Notes: generated by a model from the sequence alone, not told the origin. Counted from the stretch's first letter, positions 1-8,984 are shown. The stretch: DNA of 64,000 nt from Microtetraspora sp. NBRC 16547 (GCF_030268965.1 NZ_BSSE01000010.1:148849-212848); one strand, 5' to 3'. Translations and numbers: made by a program.

Positions 1-117
1 ACCGGCCTCGGCCTGCCGATCGCCCGGCAGATCGCGGAGAGCCACGGCGGCACGCTCACGATCGGCGACTCCCCGCGCGGCGCCAGGTTCGTGCTCCGCC
101 TGCCTTTGCGCTCCTGA
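1..117 (+). CDS. Sensor histidine kinase, C-terminal end (5' part outside window)
   Basis: The window opens inside an ORF whose last 38 residues carry a G2-type ATP-lid motif ([10 protein letters not shown]) followed by the usual SHGG and final beta-strand pattern of a histidine-kinase HATPase_c domain. It ends at TGA 115-117. Only the extreme C-terminus is visible, so the sensing domain, membrane topology and partner regulator cannot be judged. It converges on the kinase gene that ends at 167, with about 50 bp between the two stops. Confidence 0.85.
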   Translation, partial: TGLGLPIARQIAESHGGTLTIGDSPRGARFVLRLPLRS

Positions 118-166
118 AGCGCACGGCAGGCCGACGGTCCGGTGCCCGGCCCCACGCCCCGGGGTC

Positions 167-1321
167 TCAGGCGCTCTCCTGCGGCAGCTCGACGGCGATC
201 GTGAGGCCGCCCTCCTCGCGGGGTTCGGCGGTCACGGTGCCGCCGTGCGCCTCGGCGACCACCCGGACGATGGACAGCCCGAGCCCGCTGCCCCGGTCGG
301 AGCGCAGCCGGTCGCCGTGCAGCCGCCGGAACGGTTCGAAGATCGTCTCGATCTCGTACGGCGGCACGGGCAGGCCGCTGTTGGACACGACCAGCTCCAC
401 CCGGTCGGTCCGCCGCCGGGTGGACACCCACACCTCGCCGCCCGTGTGGTTGTGCCGGATCGCGTTCTCCACCAGGTTCTGCACGAGCCGTTCGACCAGG
501 ACGGCCTCGCCCGCGGTGGGGGCGGGGTCGAGCAGCCGGTGGACGGTCACGCCCTGCTCCTTGGCTTCGCCGGCGGCCAGGTCGAGCACGTGCTCGGCCA
601 CGTCGGCCAGGTCGAACGGCCGCCGGTCCAGCACCGCCCGCTCGCCCTCGGCCAGGGCGAGGAGGCCGTTGATCAGCCGCTCGTGCCGGGTGTTGACCAC
701 CAGCAGGGACTCGCCGAGCCGTTTGACGTCCTCGCTCGCGTCGGGCCGCCGGACCGCCACGTCCACCAGGGTGCGGTTGATGGTGAGCGGCGTGCGCAGC
801 TCGTGCGAGGCGTTGGCGATGAACCGCCGCTGCCCGTCGAACGAGCGGGCCAGCCGGGCGAGGACGATGTCGACGGTGTCGGCCAGCTCCTTGACCTCGT
901 CGTCCGGCCCCGTGTGGGCGATGCGTTCGGTGAGGTCGTGGCTCTGGGCGACGCGCACCGCGCGCGCCGTGACCGACCGCACGGGGAGCATCGTCCATCC
1001 GGCGGCCCGCCAGCCGGCCGCCGCCGCCAGCCCGCCGCCCGCGAGGACGGCGACGCCGCCCCAGACCAGTACGTTCTTGATCGTGTCGGCCTGGTAGATG
1101 CGCCTGACCTGCGCGACCCGCTGCCCTGCGACGTAGTACGGCTCGCTGGGGGGCGGGTACATGTTCCCCGCGGCGCGGATCCACTTGGGCTGCCGGAGCC
1201 CGTCACGCGGTTCCAGGCTCTGCCGTACGACGAAGGCGAGCACCGCGACCAGGATGACGCCGATGAGGACGAAGACCGCGCCGCAGGCGAGGGCGAAGCG
1301 GAGCCGGACGCTGCTCTTCAT
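167..1321 (-). CDS. Membrane sensor histidine kinase (HAMP, HisKA, HATPase_c)
   Basis: A 384-residue two-component sensor kinase. TM1 lies at about residues 8-31 and TM2 at about 83-105, with a short extracytoplasmic loop between. A HAMP region follows, then the H-box ASHELRTPLT with phospho-acceptor His at about 173, an N-box (NLVENAIRHN, about 283-292) and a G-box (GSGLGLSIVR). The ATG at 1321 is chosen because it overlaps the regulator stop as ATGA (1318-1321) and precedes a basic residue stretch plus TM1. A longer in-frame ORF upstream only shadows the regulator gene. The kinase presumably phosphorylates the upstream OmpR-type regulator. The signal is unknown. Confidence 0.9.
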   Translation of the reverse strand: MKSSVRLRFALACGAVFVLIGVILVAVLAFVVRQSLEPRDGLRQPKWIRAAGNMYPPPSEPYYVAGQRVAQVRRIYQADTIKNVLVWGGVAVLAGGGLAAAAGWRAAGWTMLPVRSVTARAVRVAQSHDLTERIAHTGPDDEVKELADTVDIVLARLARSFDGQRRFIANASHELRTPLTINRTLVDVAVRRPDASEDVKRLGESLLVVNTRHERLINGLLALAEGERAVLDRRPFDLADVAEHVLDLAAGEAKEQGVTVHRLLDPAPTAGEAVLVERLVQNLVENAIRHNHTGGEVWVSTRRRTDRVELVVSNSGLPVPPYEIETIFEPFRRLHGDRLRSDRGSGLGLSIVRVVAEAHGGTVTAEPREEGGLTIAVELPQESA

Positions 1322-1974
1322 GGGATCCGGTACCCCGCTCCGGTGACGGTCTCGATGACCGGCGGGTCGCCGATCTTGCGGCGCAGCTTCATCATCGTGG
1401 TGCGCACCGTGTTGGTGAACGGGTCGATGTGCTCGTCCCACACCTTCTCCAGCAACGTCTCGGCGGAGACCACCGCCCCGCGGGCGCGCAGCAGCTCGGC
1501 CAGCACGCCGAACTCCTTGCGCGCCAGCGGCACGTAGCGCCCGTCCCGGAACGCCTGCCGGTGCGCCCAGTCGAGGCGGATGCCCGCTCGCTCCAGGATC
1601 GGCGGATCGGCCGCCCGGACCCGGCGGCCCAGCGCGTGGACCCGGGCCACCAGCTCCTCGAACGCGAACGGCTTGGGCAGGTAGTCGTCGGCTCCGAGGG
1701 AGAGGCCCGCCACCCGGGAGCGCACGTCAGCCGACGCGGTGAGCATGAGGATGCGCACGGCCGCGGCGTCGGCGACCACGGCCCGGCACACCTCGTCGCC
1801 GTGCACGCCCGGCAGGTCCCGATCCAGGATCAGCACGTCGTAGTCGTGGATCCGCACCCGTTCCAGCGCCGCCTCCCCGTCGTAGGCGACGTCCACGGCG
1901 AGCGCCTCCCCGCGCAGCCCCTCCGCGATCGAGTCGGCGAGCATCCGCTCGTCCTCGGCGACCAATACCCGCAA
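1318..1974 (-). CDS. OmpR/PhoB-family response regulator
   Basis: A 218-residue DNA-binding response regulator. The receiver domain has acidic residues AED near the N-terminus, phospho-acceptor Asp at about 51 (LILDRDLPG), T in LTAS, and K in DDYLPKPF. A C-terminal winged helix follows (LARKEFGVLAELL ... GAGYRIP). The start is taken as TTG 1974, because AGGGGG lies four bases upstream and the protein then begins LRVLVAEDE, the normal regulator N-terminus. An in-frame ATG at 2055 would add 27 atypical residues. It is translationally coupled (ATGA) to the kinase and is first in the operon. Confidence 0.85.
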   Translation of the reverse strand: MRVLVAEDERMLADSIAEGLRGEALAVDVAYDGEAALERVRIHDYDVLILDRDLPGVHGDEVCRAVVADAAAVRILMLTASADVRSRVAGLSLGADDYLPKPFAFEELVARVHALGRRVRAADPPILERAGIRLDWAHRQAFRDGRYVPLARKEFGVLAELLRARGAVVSAETLLEKVWDEHIDPFTNTVRTTMMKLRRKIGDPPVIETVTGAGYRIP

Positions 1975-2159
1975 CGTGCCCCCTATGTCATGCGATGCCG
2001 TCGAGCTGTTCGTCGAAAACGCCGTCGAATCGCGCCACCATGCCATCAACGCCATAACGCGGACGTAACCGGATCAGGTGACGCCGAGTTTAGCGATCAT
2101 CGGTTTCAGTTCTCCTCTGATGCCGGGAACCGCCCGGCCCTGAATCAGGGGGACCATCC

Positions 2160-3605
2160 ATGCTCACCTCACCGGGTGGCGTCCAGATGGAACAAGCCGA
2201 ACCCGTCACGGAGGGCGTCACGAAGGGTGGTGGCGCGCGCCATCGCCTGCGCCGGGCGCTCAGCTCGGGCCACAGCCTGTTCGTCGTCGTGATCACCCTG
2301 GCGGCGGCGCTGCGCGCCGTCGTGATGCTCGGCTACAACACCGCCCAGCTGTATTGGTACGACTCGTTCACGTACCTGGACACGGCCGTCCACCTGAAGC
2401 CCGGCGGCGCGTTCCATCCCGCCGGCTACTCGTTCTTCCTGCGGCTGCTCTGGCCGTTCCACAGCGTCTCGCTTGTGGTCGGCGTGCAGCACGTCATGGG
2501 GCTCGGCATGGGCCTGATGATCTATCTCCTGCTGCGCCGCCGTTCGCTGCCCGCGTGGGGCGCGACGCTGGCCACGCTGCCCGTGCTGTTCGACCCGTCG
2601 TTCGTGCGGCTCGAACACTCCGTGCTCTCGGACACCCAGGTCACGTTCCTCGTCATCGCCGCGCTGACGGTTCTCATGTGGCGGGCGAAGCCCTCGGTGC
2701 GGTCGGCCGCGGTGGCCGGGGTGCTGCTCGCGGTGGCCGGGCTGACCCGGACGGCCGCGGCGCCGCTGCTCGTCCTGTTCGTGCTCTACCTGGTCCTGCA
2801 GCGGGTCGGATGGCGGCAGGTGGTCGCGCTGGCGGTCGCGGGGACGCTGCCGCTCGCCGCCTACGCGGGCTGGTATCAGCAGCACCACGGGCGCTTCGCG
2901 CTCAGCGGCTCGGACGGAGTGGCGCTGTGGGCGCGCACCATGACGTTCGCCGACTGCTCGAAGATCAAGCCGCCGGCCGAGGAGGCGCGGCTCTGCCCGA
3001 ACGGCACCGTCGTCGACGCCGCCGGGGAGTACGTGTGGGCAGCGGACACATCGCTCAACCGGCTGCCCGGCGACCGCTTCTCCCACAACGACCTGGCCAG
3101 GTCCTTCGCGCTGCGCGCCATCGCCGCCCAGCCGCTCGACTACCTCCGCGAGGTGGTCTCCGACGCGTCGCTCGCCTTCGCGTGGACGCCCGTGAGCCAC
3201 CCGAAGCGGGTCGTTCCGGCTCTGATGTTCCCGGTCGGCTCCTGGCCGCTGCCCTCGTTCCCGCTGATCCACCAGGTCCGGGTCGCGTACGACCCCGCCA
3301 TCCGCGGCATGGCGTCCGTCGAGCCCTACGACAGGTTCTTCGCGGCGTACCGCTACCCGAACGCCCTGCACGGCCCGCTGTTCGGCCTGGTTCTGCTGCT
3401 CGGCGGCCTCGGCGCGATCGGGCGGCGGCGTCCGGCGCTGCTGCCGTGGGCCGCGGCGATGTTCCTGTTCGTCGGGCCGATCGCCGCGCTCGACTTCGAC
3501 CACCGCTACATGCTGCCCGCGGTTCCGGTGGCGTGTGTCGCCGCGGCCCTGGGCGCGGCGAGCCTGTGGCGCGCCCGCCCGGGCCGCCGCGCGACGGCCC
3601 AGTGA
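2160..3605 (+). CDS. Polytopic membrane protein, putative GT-C type glycosyltransferase
   Basis: A 481-residue protein with roughly ten hydrophobic segments and an acidic motif in the first extracytoplasmic loop (YDSFTYLDTAV, residues about 68-78), the pattern of GT39/ArnT-like lipid-linked-sugar glycosyltransferases. A soluble loop at about 250-390 separates two membrane blocks, and the C-terminus is basic. The start at 2160 is supported by AGGGGGA seven bases upstream. The 13-bp palindrome CCCTGAATCAGGG (2138-2150) overlaps that ribosome-binding region and could be regulatory. It is divergent from the regulator gene. The donor and acceptor cannot be told from the sequence, and a flippase or mannosyltransferase role is also possible. 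Confidence 0.7.
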   Translation: MLTSPGGVQMEQAEPVTEGVTKGGGARHRLRRALSSGHSLFVVVITLAAALRAVVMLGYNTAQLYWYDSFTYLDTAVHLKPGGAFHPAGYSFFLRLLWPFHSVSLVVGVQHVMGLGMGLMIYLLLRRRSLPAWGATLATLPVLFDPSFVRLEHSVLSDTQVTFLVIAALTVLMWRAKPSVRSAAVAGVLLAVAGLTRTAAAPLLVLFVLYLVLQRVGWRQVVALAVAGTLPLAAYAGWYQQHHGRFALSGSDGVALWARTMTFADCSKIKPPAEEARLCPNGTVVDAAGEYVWAADTSLNRLPGDRFSHNDLARSFALRAIAAQPLDYLREVVSDASLAFAWTPVSHPKRVVPALMFPVGSWPLPSFPLIHQVRVAYDPAIRGMASVEPYDRFFAAYRYPNALHGPLFGLVLLLGGLGAIGRRRPALLPWAAAMFLFVGPIAALDFDHRYMLPAVPVACVAAALGAASLWRARPGRRATAQ

Positions 3606-3634
3606 ACGACCGCGTGAACCGCCCGGTGAGGACA

Positions 3635-3655
3635 CGGTGACCGGCGTGGTCACCG
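3635..3655. terminator. Candidate bidirectional terminator hairpin
   Basis: Perfect 8-bp arms CGGTGACC / GGTCACCG flank a 5-base loop between two convergent genes (stops at 3605 and 3688). There is no T-run, as usual in high-GC actinomycetes. Confidence 0.45.
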
Positions 3656-3687
3656 GCGTCGTGAGCGGCGTGGTGTAGCCCGGGCTG

Positions 3688-4590
3688 TCAGGCGCCGTAG
3701 ACGGGCTCGGGGCGGGCGGCCTCCTTCAGCAGCCCACCGATCTCCGCGCCCAGCTCCGCCGGGTTCCAGCGGGCGCCCTTGTCGGTGGACGGGCCGCGCC
3801 GGAAGCCGTCCATCACGCAGATCCGGCCGCCTTCGACCTCGAAGACGCGGCCGGTGACGTCCCTCGACTCGGCCGAGCCAAGCCACACCACCAGCGGGGA
3901 GACGTTCTCCGGCGCCATCGCGTCGAAGGCGCCCTCCTCCGGCGCCGCCATCGTGGCCGCGAACACCTGCTCGGTCATCCGCGTGCGGGCCGCCGGGGCG
4001 ATGGCGTTGACGGTCACGCCGTACCGGCCGAGCTCGGCGGCGGCGACCAGGGTGAGGCCCACGATGCCGGCCTTGGCGGCCGAGTAGTTGCCCTGCCCCA
4101 CGCTGCCGAGCAGGCCCGCGCCGGACGAGGTGTTGATCACCCGGGCGTCCGGCCGGCCACCCGCCTTGGACTCCGCCCGCCAGTGCAGGCCGGCGTGCTT
4201 GAGCGGCAGGAAGTGTCCCTTGAGGTGGACCCGCATCACGGCGTCCCACTCCTCCTCGGACAGGTTGACCAGCATGCGGTCGCGGAGGAATCCGGCGTTG
4301 TTGACCAGGACGTCCAGCCGGCCGAAGGTCTCCAGCGCCGTGCTCACCAGCGCCCGGGCCCCGGCGTCGGTGGCGATGTCGGACCCCTCGGCGACGGCCT
4401 CGCCGCCGAGCGCGCGGATCTCCTCGACCACCTGCTGGGCCGGCGCGGCGGAGCCGCCCTCGCCGGACCGGCTCACGCCGAGGTCGTTGACGACGACCTT
4501 GGCACCCTGACGGGCGAACTCCAGGGCGTGCGCGCGGCCGAGGCCACGCCCGGCGCCGGTGACGATGATGACGCGGTCCTTGCAGATCAT
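3688..4590 (-). CDS. Short-chain dehydrogenase/reductase of the steroid block (Rv3548c-like)
   Basis: A 300-residue classical SDR: TGAGRGLG nucleotide-binding motif at about residues 11-18, NNAG at about 95, Ser of INTSSG at about 151, and catalytic YSAAK at about 168-172. The longer-than-usual C-terminus (VFEVEGGRICVMDGF) resembles the SDR next to echA20 in Mycobacterium tuberculosis (Rv3548c), which is KstR2-controlled. ATG 4590 has AAGGAGA upstream. It diverges from echA20 across a 104-bp promoter carrying the putative KstR2 operator, so it is probably induced with the ring C/D pathway. The substrate is likely a hydroxyacyl-CoA intermediate, but the exact step is not established here. Confidence 0.85.
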   Translation of the reverse strand: MICKDRVIIVTGAGRGLGRAHALEFARQGAKVVVNDLGVSRSGEGGSAAPAQQVVEEIRALGGEAVAEGSDIATDAGARALVSTALETFGRLDVLVNNAGFLRDRMLVNLSEEEWDAVMRVHLKGHFLPLKHAGLHWRAESKAGGRPDARVINTSSGAGLLGSVGQGNYSAAKAGIVGLTLVAAAELGRYGVTVNAIAPAARTRMTEQVFAATMAAPEEGAFDAMAPENVSPLVVWLGSAESRDVTGRVFEVEGGRICVMDGFRRGPSTDKGARWNPAELGAEIGGLLKEAARPEPVYGA

Positions 4591-4662
4591 TCTCAGCTCT
4601 CCTTGCCGGCGGCGGTCGGGAAGGCGGGCCGTGTCCAGGCACGGTACCTTCTGCTACGGTCA

Positions 4663-4683
4663 TTTCTAACAAATGTTTGGTGG
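4663..4683. promoter_or_regulatory. Putative KstR2-type operator, copy 1
   Basis: Imperfect dyad with core TAACAAATGTTTGGT between the divergent SDR and echA20 genes. It matches 19 of 21 bases with the copy at 12320-12340, the other divergent promoter of the steroid block. Published mycobacterial KstR2 sites are also short inverted repeats but with a different consensus, so assignment to the local TetR protein is inferred from position and repetition. Confidence 0.6.
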
Positions 4684-4694
4684 AAAGGTAGCGT

Positions 4695-5462
4695 ATGGGA
4701 ATCTCCACCAGGAACCATGGGGACGGCATCGCCGAGGTGGTGGTCGACGCGCCGCCGGTCAACGCCCTGACCGTGCGCGGCTGGTTCGACCTGGCCGACG
4801 CCGTGCGGCAGGCCGGCCGCGAGCCGGAGACCCGCGTCGTCGTCCTGCGCGCCGAGGGTCGCGGCTTCAACGCCGGGGTGGACATCAAGGAGATGCAGGC
4901 GACCTCCGGCTTCGACGCGCTGGTCGGCGCGAACCGGGGCTGCTACGCCGCGTTCTCCGCGGTGTACGAGTGCGAGGTGCCGGTGATCGCGGCCGTGCAC
5001 GGGTTCTGCCTCGGCGGCGGCATCGGCCTCGTGGGCAACGCCGACGTCGTGGTGGCCTCCGATGACGCCTATTTCGGGCTGCCCGAGGTCGATCGCGGCG
5101 CGCTGGGTGCGGCCACGCATCTGGCCCGGCTGGTTCCGCAGCACCTGATGCGGGCGATGGTGTACACCTGCCGGAACGTCACGGCCGCCGAATTGCACGC
5201 GTTCGGATCGGTGCTGGACGTGGTGCCCCGTGACCGGCTCAGAGACGCTGCCTTCGAGGTCGCGGCCCAGATCGCCGGCAAGGACCCCTATGTGATCCGG
5301 CGGGCAAAGGAGTCGCTGAACGGCATCGACCCGGTCGACGTCCACCGCAGCTACCGCTTCGAGCAGGGCTTCACGTTCGAGCTCAACCTCATGGGCGCCG
5401 GCGACCGGCACCGCGACAGCTTCGTCAACGATTCCGCCCGCGCGGCGAATGAGGAGTGGTGA
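4695..5462 (+). CDS. echA20: EchA20-like steroid ring D hydrolase (crotonase family)
   Basis: A 255-residue crotonase-fold protein with oxyanion-hole segments FNAGVDIKEM (about 55-64) and GFCLGGGIGLV (about 101-111). In M. tuberculosis, EchA20 (Rv3550) hydrolytically opens ring D of the bicyclic CoA thioester just before IpdAB. Identity here rests on sequence style and on exact synteny: the next three genes are ipdA, ipdB and ipdC. The start at 4695 is preceded by GGAAAGG and lies just downstream of the putative operator. It is first gene of a tight four-gene operon. A generic enoyl-CoA hydratase would be the alternative, but gene order argues against that. Confidence 0.85.
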   Translation: MGISTRNHGDGIAEVVVDAPPVNALTVRGWFDLADAVRQAGREPETRVVVLRAEGRGFNAGVDIKEMQATSGFDALVGANRGCYAAFSAVYECEVPVIAAVHGFCLGGGIGLVGNADVVVASDDAYFGLPEVDRGALGAATHLARLVPQHLMRAMVYTCRNVTAAELHAFGSVLDVVPRDRLRDAAFEVAAQIAGKDPYVIRRAKESLNGIDPVDVHRSYRFEQGFTFELNLMGAGDRHRDSFVNDSARAANEEW

Positions 5463-5469
5463 GCGACTC

Positions 5470-6351
5470 GTGAGCACCAAGGTCATGACGATCGAGGAGG
5501 TCGTCGGGTCGCTGGAGAGCGGCATGACGATCGGCATCGGCGGCTGGGGTGCCCGGCGCAAGCCGATGGCCCTGGTCCGCGCGATCTACCGCTCGCCCCT
5601 TGAGGATCTGACGATCGTGTCGTACGGCGGGGCCGACGTGGGCCTGCTGTGCGCCGCGGGCAAGGTCCGCAAGGTGATCGCCCCGTTCGTGACGCTCGAC
5701 TCCGTGCCGCTGGAGCCCCATTTCAGGGCGGCCAGGCAGAACGGCGCGATCGAGTTCACGGAGTATGACGAGGGCATGTTCATGTTCGGCCTGCTGGCCG
5801 CCGCGCATCGGCTGCCGTTCCTGCCCACCCGGGCGGGTCTCGGCTCGGACGTCATGCGGGTGAATCCGGAGCTGCGCACCGTCCGTTCGCCGTACGACGA
5901 TCAGGAGGAGTTCGTCGCGGCGCCCGCGCTGACGCTGGACGTGGCCCTGGTGCACATGGACCGGGCTGATACGCGGGGCAACGGCCAGTACCTCGGTCCC
6001 GACCCGTACATGGACGACATGCTGGCCAAGGCCGCGGGCCGCTGCTACGTGAGCTGCGAGCGCCTGGTGGAGCCCGGAAAGCTGGAGGGCCCGCCGCAGA
6101 CGCTGCTCATCAGCCGCATGTACACGGCCGGAGTGGTGGAGACCCCGAACGGCGGCCATTTCACCGACTGCGGGCCGGATCACGGCCGCGACGAGGCGTT
6201 CCAGCGGCACTACGCCAGGTCGGCGGCCGACCCCGAGGCGTGGGCCGCGTTCGCGGACCGGTTCCTGGCCGGGGACGAGACGGCCTACCAGGAGGCGGTC
6301 GTGCGGTGGCACGAGGAGCAGCACCAGGAGCAGAGGGAGAGGGCACGATGA
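5470..6351 (+). CDS. ipdA: COCHEA-CoA hydrolase subunit IpdA
   Basis: A 293-residue class I CoA-transferase-fold alpha subunit (GIGGWGARRKPMALVRAIYR near residues 22-41). With IpdB it forms the IpdAB hydrolase that opens steroid ring C of the CoA thioester COCHEA-CoA by a retro-Claisen reaction in mycobacteria and rhodococci. The acidic segment EYDEG (about 98-102) lies in the region expected to contribute to the active site. GTG 5470 is preferred: it gives the family length of about 292 residues and begins STKVMTIEE. An ATG at 5449 would overlap echA20. The ipdB start overlaps its stop (ATGA). Confidence 0.9.
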   Translation: MSTKVMTIEEVVGSLESGMTIGIGGWGARRKPMALVRAIYRSPLEDLTIVSYGGADVGLLCAAGKVRKVIAPFVTLDSVPLEPHFRAARQNGAIEFTEYDEGMFMFGLLAAAHRLPFLPTRAGLGSDVMRVNPELRTVRSPYDDQEEFVAAPALTLDVALVHMDRADTRGNGQYLGPDPYMDDMLAKAAGRCYVSCERLVEPGKLEGPPQTLLISRMYTAGVVETPNGGHFTDCGPDHGRDEAFQRHYARSAADPEAWAAFADRFLAGDETAYQEAVVRWHEEQHQEQRERAR

Positions 6352-7100
6352 GCGCGACCTGTGCGGAGATCTGCGTGACGGCCTGCGCCGAGGCGTGGCG
6401 GGGCGACGGCGAGATCCTGGCCGCGGCGATGGGCACCTGCTCGATCCTCGGCGCCCGGCTGGCCCGGCACACCTTCGAGCCCGGACTGCTGACCACCGAC
6501 GGCGGCGCGTTGCTCACCGCCGAACCGGTGCCGATCGGCGCGCCCGCCGGCCCGGTCGAGGGCTGGATGCCGTTCCGCGACCACCTGTGGCTGGTGCAGA
6601 ACGGGCGGCGGCACGTCATGCTGGGCGCCTCCCAGATCGACAGGTACGGCAACACCAACATCTCGGCCATCGGAGCCTGGGAACGGCCCACGTCGCAGCT
6701 GCTCGGGGTGCGCGGCGCCCCCGGCAACACGTTCTGCAACACGACGAGCTACTGGATCCCCAAGCAGTCCAGGCGGGTGTTCGTGCCGAAGGTGGACATG
6801 GTCAGTGGTGTCGGCTACGACCGGGCGGCAGAGCTGGGCCCGGAGGCGTCCCGCTTCCACGGCCTGCGCCGGGTGGTGACCGATCTGGGCGTGTTCGACT
6901 TCGGCACCCCGGACAGGGTGATGCGGCTGGTCTCGGTCCACCCCGGTGTGGAGGTGGAGCAGGTCGTCGCCGCCACCGGGTTCGACCTCGTGATCGACGG
7001 TGACGTGCCGGAGACCCGGCAGCCGACGGACGAGGAGCTGCGGCTGATCCGCGAGGTGCTCGACCCGAGGAGCCTGCGGGACCTGGAGGTCCGGGCGTGA
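6348..7100 (+). CDS. ipdB: COCHEA-CoA hydrolase subunit IpdB
   Basis: A 250-residue beta subunit of the IpdAB ring-opening hydrolase, the same length as the mycobacterial protein. It has the CoA-transferase beta pattern: LLTTDGGALL at about 49-58, GASQIDRYGNTNIS at about 93-106, and PGNTFCNTTSYWI at about 125-137. The ATG at 6348 overlaps the ipdA stop as ATGA, and the gene's own stop overlaps the GTG of ipdC, so the trio is translationally coupled, consistent with stoichiometric assembly. Confidence 0.9.
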   Translation: MSATCAEICVTACAEAWRGDGEILAAAMGTCSILGARLARHTFEPGLLTTDGGALLTAEPVPIGAPAGPVEGWMPFRDHLWLVQNGRRHVMLGASQIDRYGNTNISAIGAWERPTSQLLGVRGAPGNTFCNTTSYWIPKQSRRVFVPKVDMVSGVGYDRAAELGPEASRFHGLRRVVTDLGVFDFGTPDRVMRLVSVHPGVEVEQVVAATGFDLVIDGDVPETRQPTDEELRLIREVLDPRSLRDLEVRA

Positions 7101-8161
7101 TCGACCAGGTCCTGGACACGCCGCTGACCCGGCTCACCGGTGTGCGCCACCCCGTCGTGCAGACCGGCATGGGGTGGGTGGCGGGTCCGCGTCTGGTCTC
7201 GGCGGTGGCGAACGCGGGCGGCCTGGGCATCCTCGCCTCGGCCACCATGACGCTCGACCAGCTCGCCACCGCCGTCGAGGAGGTGCGCTCGCGCACCGAC
7301 GCGCCCTTCGGCGTGAACCTGCGTGCCGACGCCTCGGACGCCGGCGAGCGCGTCGACCTGCTGATCAAGAGCCGGGTGAAGGTCGCCTCGTTCGCGCTGG
7401 CCCCCCGCCAGGAGCTCATCGCCAAGCTGAAGGACGCCGGGGTCGTGGTGATCCCGTCGGTCGGCGCGCGGCGGCACGCGGAGAAGGTCGCCGCGTGGGG
7501 TGCGGACGCCGTACTGGTCCAGGGTGGCGAGGGCGGCGGCCACACCGGAGCGGTCGCCACCACGCTGCTGCTGCCCCAGGTCGTGGACGCGGTCGGCATC
7601 CCGGTGATCGCCGCGGGCGGTTTCTTCGACGGGCGCGGTCTCGCCGCCGCGCTCGCGTACGGCGCGGCCGGCGTGGCCATGGGCACCCGCTTCCTGCTCA
7701 CCGTGGACAGCTCGGTCCCCGACTCGGTCAAGCGGACCTACCTCGGCATGTCGGAGACCGTGGTCACCCGCCAGGTGGACGGCATGCCGCACCGGGTGCT
7801 GCGCACTCCGCTGGTCAACGGTCTGGAGCGTGCGGGCCGGGTCTCCGGCCTGCTCCGCGCGGTGCGCAATGCCGCGAGGTTCCGCCGCATCTCGGGCATG
7901 TCCTGGCCCGGCATGATCCGCGACGGGCTCGCCATGAAGCACGGCAAGGAGCTCACCTGGTCCCAGGTCCTGATGGCGGCCAACACGCCGATGCTGCTCA
8001 AGGCGGCCATGGTGGACGGCCGCCCGGACCTCGGCGTGATGGCCTCCGGCCAGGTCGTGGCGCTCATCGACGACCTGCCCTCGTGCGAGGAGCTGATCGA
8101 CGGGATTGTCACCCAGGCCGCCGACGTCCTGCGCGGTCTCGGCGCCAACCTCGCGGACTGA
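7097..8161 (+). CDS. ipdC: IpdC, flavin-dependent NPD-type oxidoreductase of ring C/D catabolism
   Basis: A 354-residue TIM-barrel protein of the nitronate monooxygenase/2-nitropropane dioxygenase family: GMGWVAGPRLVSAVANAGGL at about 25-44, GGEGGGHTG at about 150-158, and the FMN-phosphate-binding block VIAAGGFFDGRGLAAALAYG at about 172-191. In M. tuberculosis IpdC (Rv3553) is required for breakdown of the last steroid rings. The start is GTG 7097, overlapping ipdB by four bases. It is last in the operon and converges on the DUF1838 gene with only 19 bp between stops. Confidence 0.87.
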   Translation: MIDQVLDTPLTRLTGVRHPVVQTGMGWVAGPRLVSAVANAGGLGILASATMTLDQLATAVEEVRSRTDAPFGVNLRADASDAGERVDLLIKSRVKVASFALAPRQELIAKLKDAGVVVIPSVGARRHAEKVAAWGADAVLVQGGEGGGHTGAVATTLLLPQVVDAVGIPVIAAGGFFDGRGLAAALAYGAAGVAMGTRFLLTVDSSVPDSVKRTYLGMSETVVTRQVDGMPHRVLRTPLVNGLERAGRVSGLLRAVRNAARFRRISGMSWPGMIRDGLAMKHGKELTWSQVLMAANTPMLLKAAMVDGRPDLGVMASGQVVALIDDLPSCEELIDGIVTQAADVLRGLGANLAD

Positions 8162-8180
8162 CCCCGGCGAGCCGCGGGTT

Positions 8181-8984
8181 TCAGGCCGGTTTGCGCATTT
8201 TCTTGAAGTACGTCCAGCTCGTCTCGTTCGGGGCGGTGAACTCCTCCGGGGCGTGGGCGTACTCGGGATGGTTCTTCTCGACGTAGGCACGCACGCCGGA
8301 CGGCAGGTCGTCGTAGGCGTCCAGCTTGGCTCCCCGGCAGTGGAAGACCAGACTGCCGGGGCGCTGCGCCATCTCCATCCACGGCAGCCAGGCCGAGAGC
8401 CGCATCCACGACACGTCGCACCGCACGCTGGCGATCGCCGGATCGAGCAGCTCCGCGCGTGGCGCGTAGAACTGGAAGAGCTCCACCGCGCGGTAGACGT
8501 CGTCGGCGGAGTTCTTCGGCCACTCGGCGACGGGCAGCGCCGAAGGGGCGCTGATGGGGATGTCGAGGTTGAACGCCACCGTCTCGCCCAGATCGGTGTA
8601 CGGCGCGTGCCACGGGCCGTACGGCGACTGCAGCCGGAAGCGCTGGTTGACCGGGTCGTTCCAGACGTGCAGGACGTCCACGTCCTCGTCGGTGAACGGG
8701 TTGTGCCAGGTCTCGAGGATCTCGCGGGTCACCGGGTCGAGGTAGAAGGCCGCCTCCCGGGTGAGGAGGTCGTAACCGCCCTCCACCGCCACGGCGCGGG
8801 CCACGTTGAAGCCGACGAACCCGAACAGCCTGCGGGTGTCCGCGCCGGGCACCTGGCTGTAGACGTCGCCCGTCCACCAGATCGTGTACTCGCCGCCGTC
8901 GGTTCCGGCCCGGGTGCGCACCAGCGCCTCCAGGTTGCCGGCCGGGTCGTCGAGCTCCGCGATTCGGGGCGCTTCGGTCGTCAT
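8181..8984 (-). CDS. DUF1838-family protein inside the steroid block
   Basis: A 267-residue soluble protein without signal peptide or membrane segment, rich in Trp and Asp (GGEYTIWWTGDVYS; DVLHVWNDPVNQRFR; YGPWHAPYTDLG). I read it as the uncharacterised DUF1838 family. Start ATG 8984 has GAAGGAGA upstream; the long N-terminal extension possible in frame is non-protein-like. It lies downstream of the IpdE2-like gene on the same strand after 224 bp, with its own palindrome at 9064-9084, so it may have a separate promoter. The position suggests a role in steroid or aromatic metabolism, but no activity can be inferred. Confidence 0.75.
   Translation of the reverse strand: MTTEAPRIAELDDPAGNLEALVRTRAGTDGGEYTIWWTGDVYSQVPGADTRRLFGFVGFNVARAVAVEGGYDLLTREAAFYLDPVTREILETWHNPFTDEDVDVLHVWNDPVNQRFRLQSPYGPWHAPYTDLGETVAFNLDIPISAPSALPVAEWPKNSADDVYRAVELFQFYAPRAELLDPAIASVRCDVSWMRLSAWLPWMEMAQRPGSLVFHCRGAKLDAYDDLPSGVRAYVEKNHPEYAHAPEEFTAPNETSWTYFKKMRKPA

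Noticed and set aside
245..1537. Long plus-strand ORF across the first kinase/regulator pair
   Set aside because: Opposite-strand shadow of clear kinase and regulator genes; His/Pro/Gly/Arg-rich translation with no motif.
2169..3653. 494-codon minus-strand ORF opposite the GT-C gene
   Set aside because: Translation is Arg/Gln/Gly-rich and lacks hydrophobic or domain patterns; the plus strand encodes a convincing membrane protein.
3690..4888. Longer minus-strand ORF overlapping the SDR in another frame
   Set aside because: Arg/Gly-rich frame-shift shadow of the SDR gene; the 3688-4590 frame has all SDR motifs.
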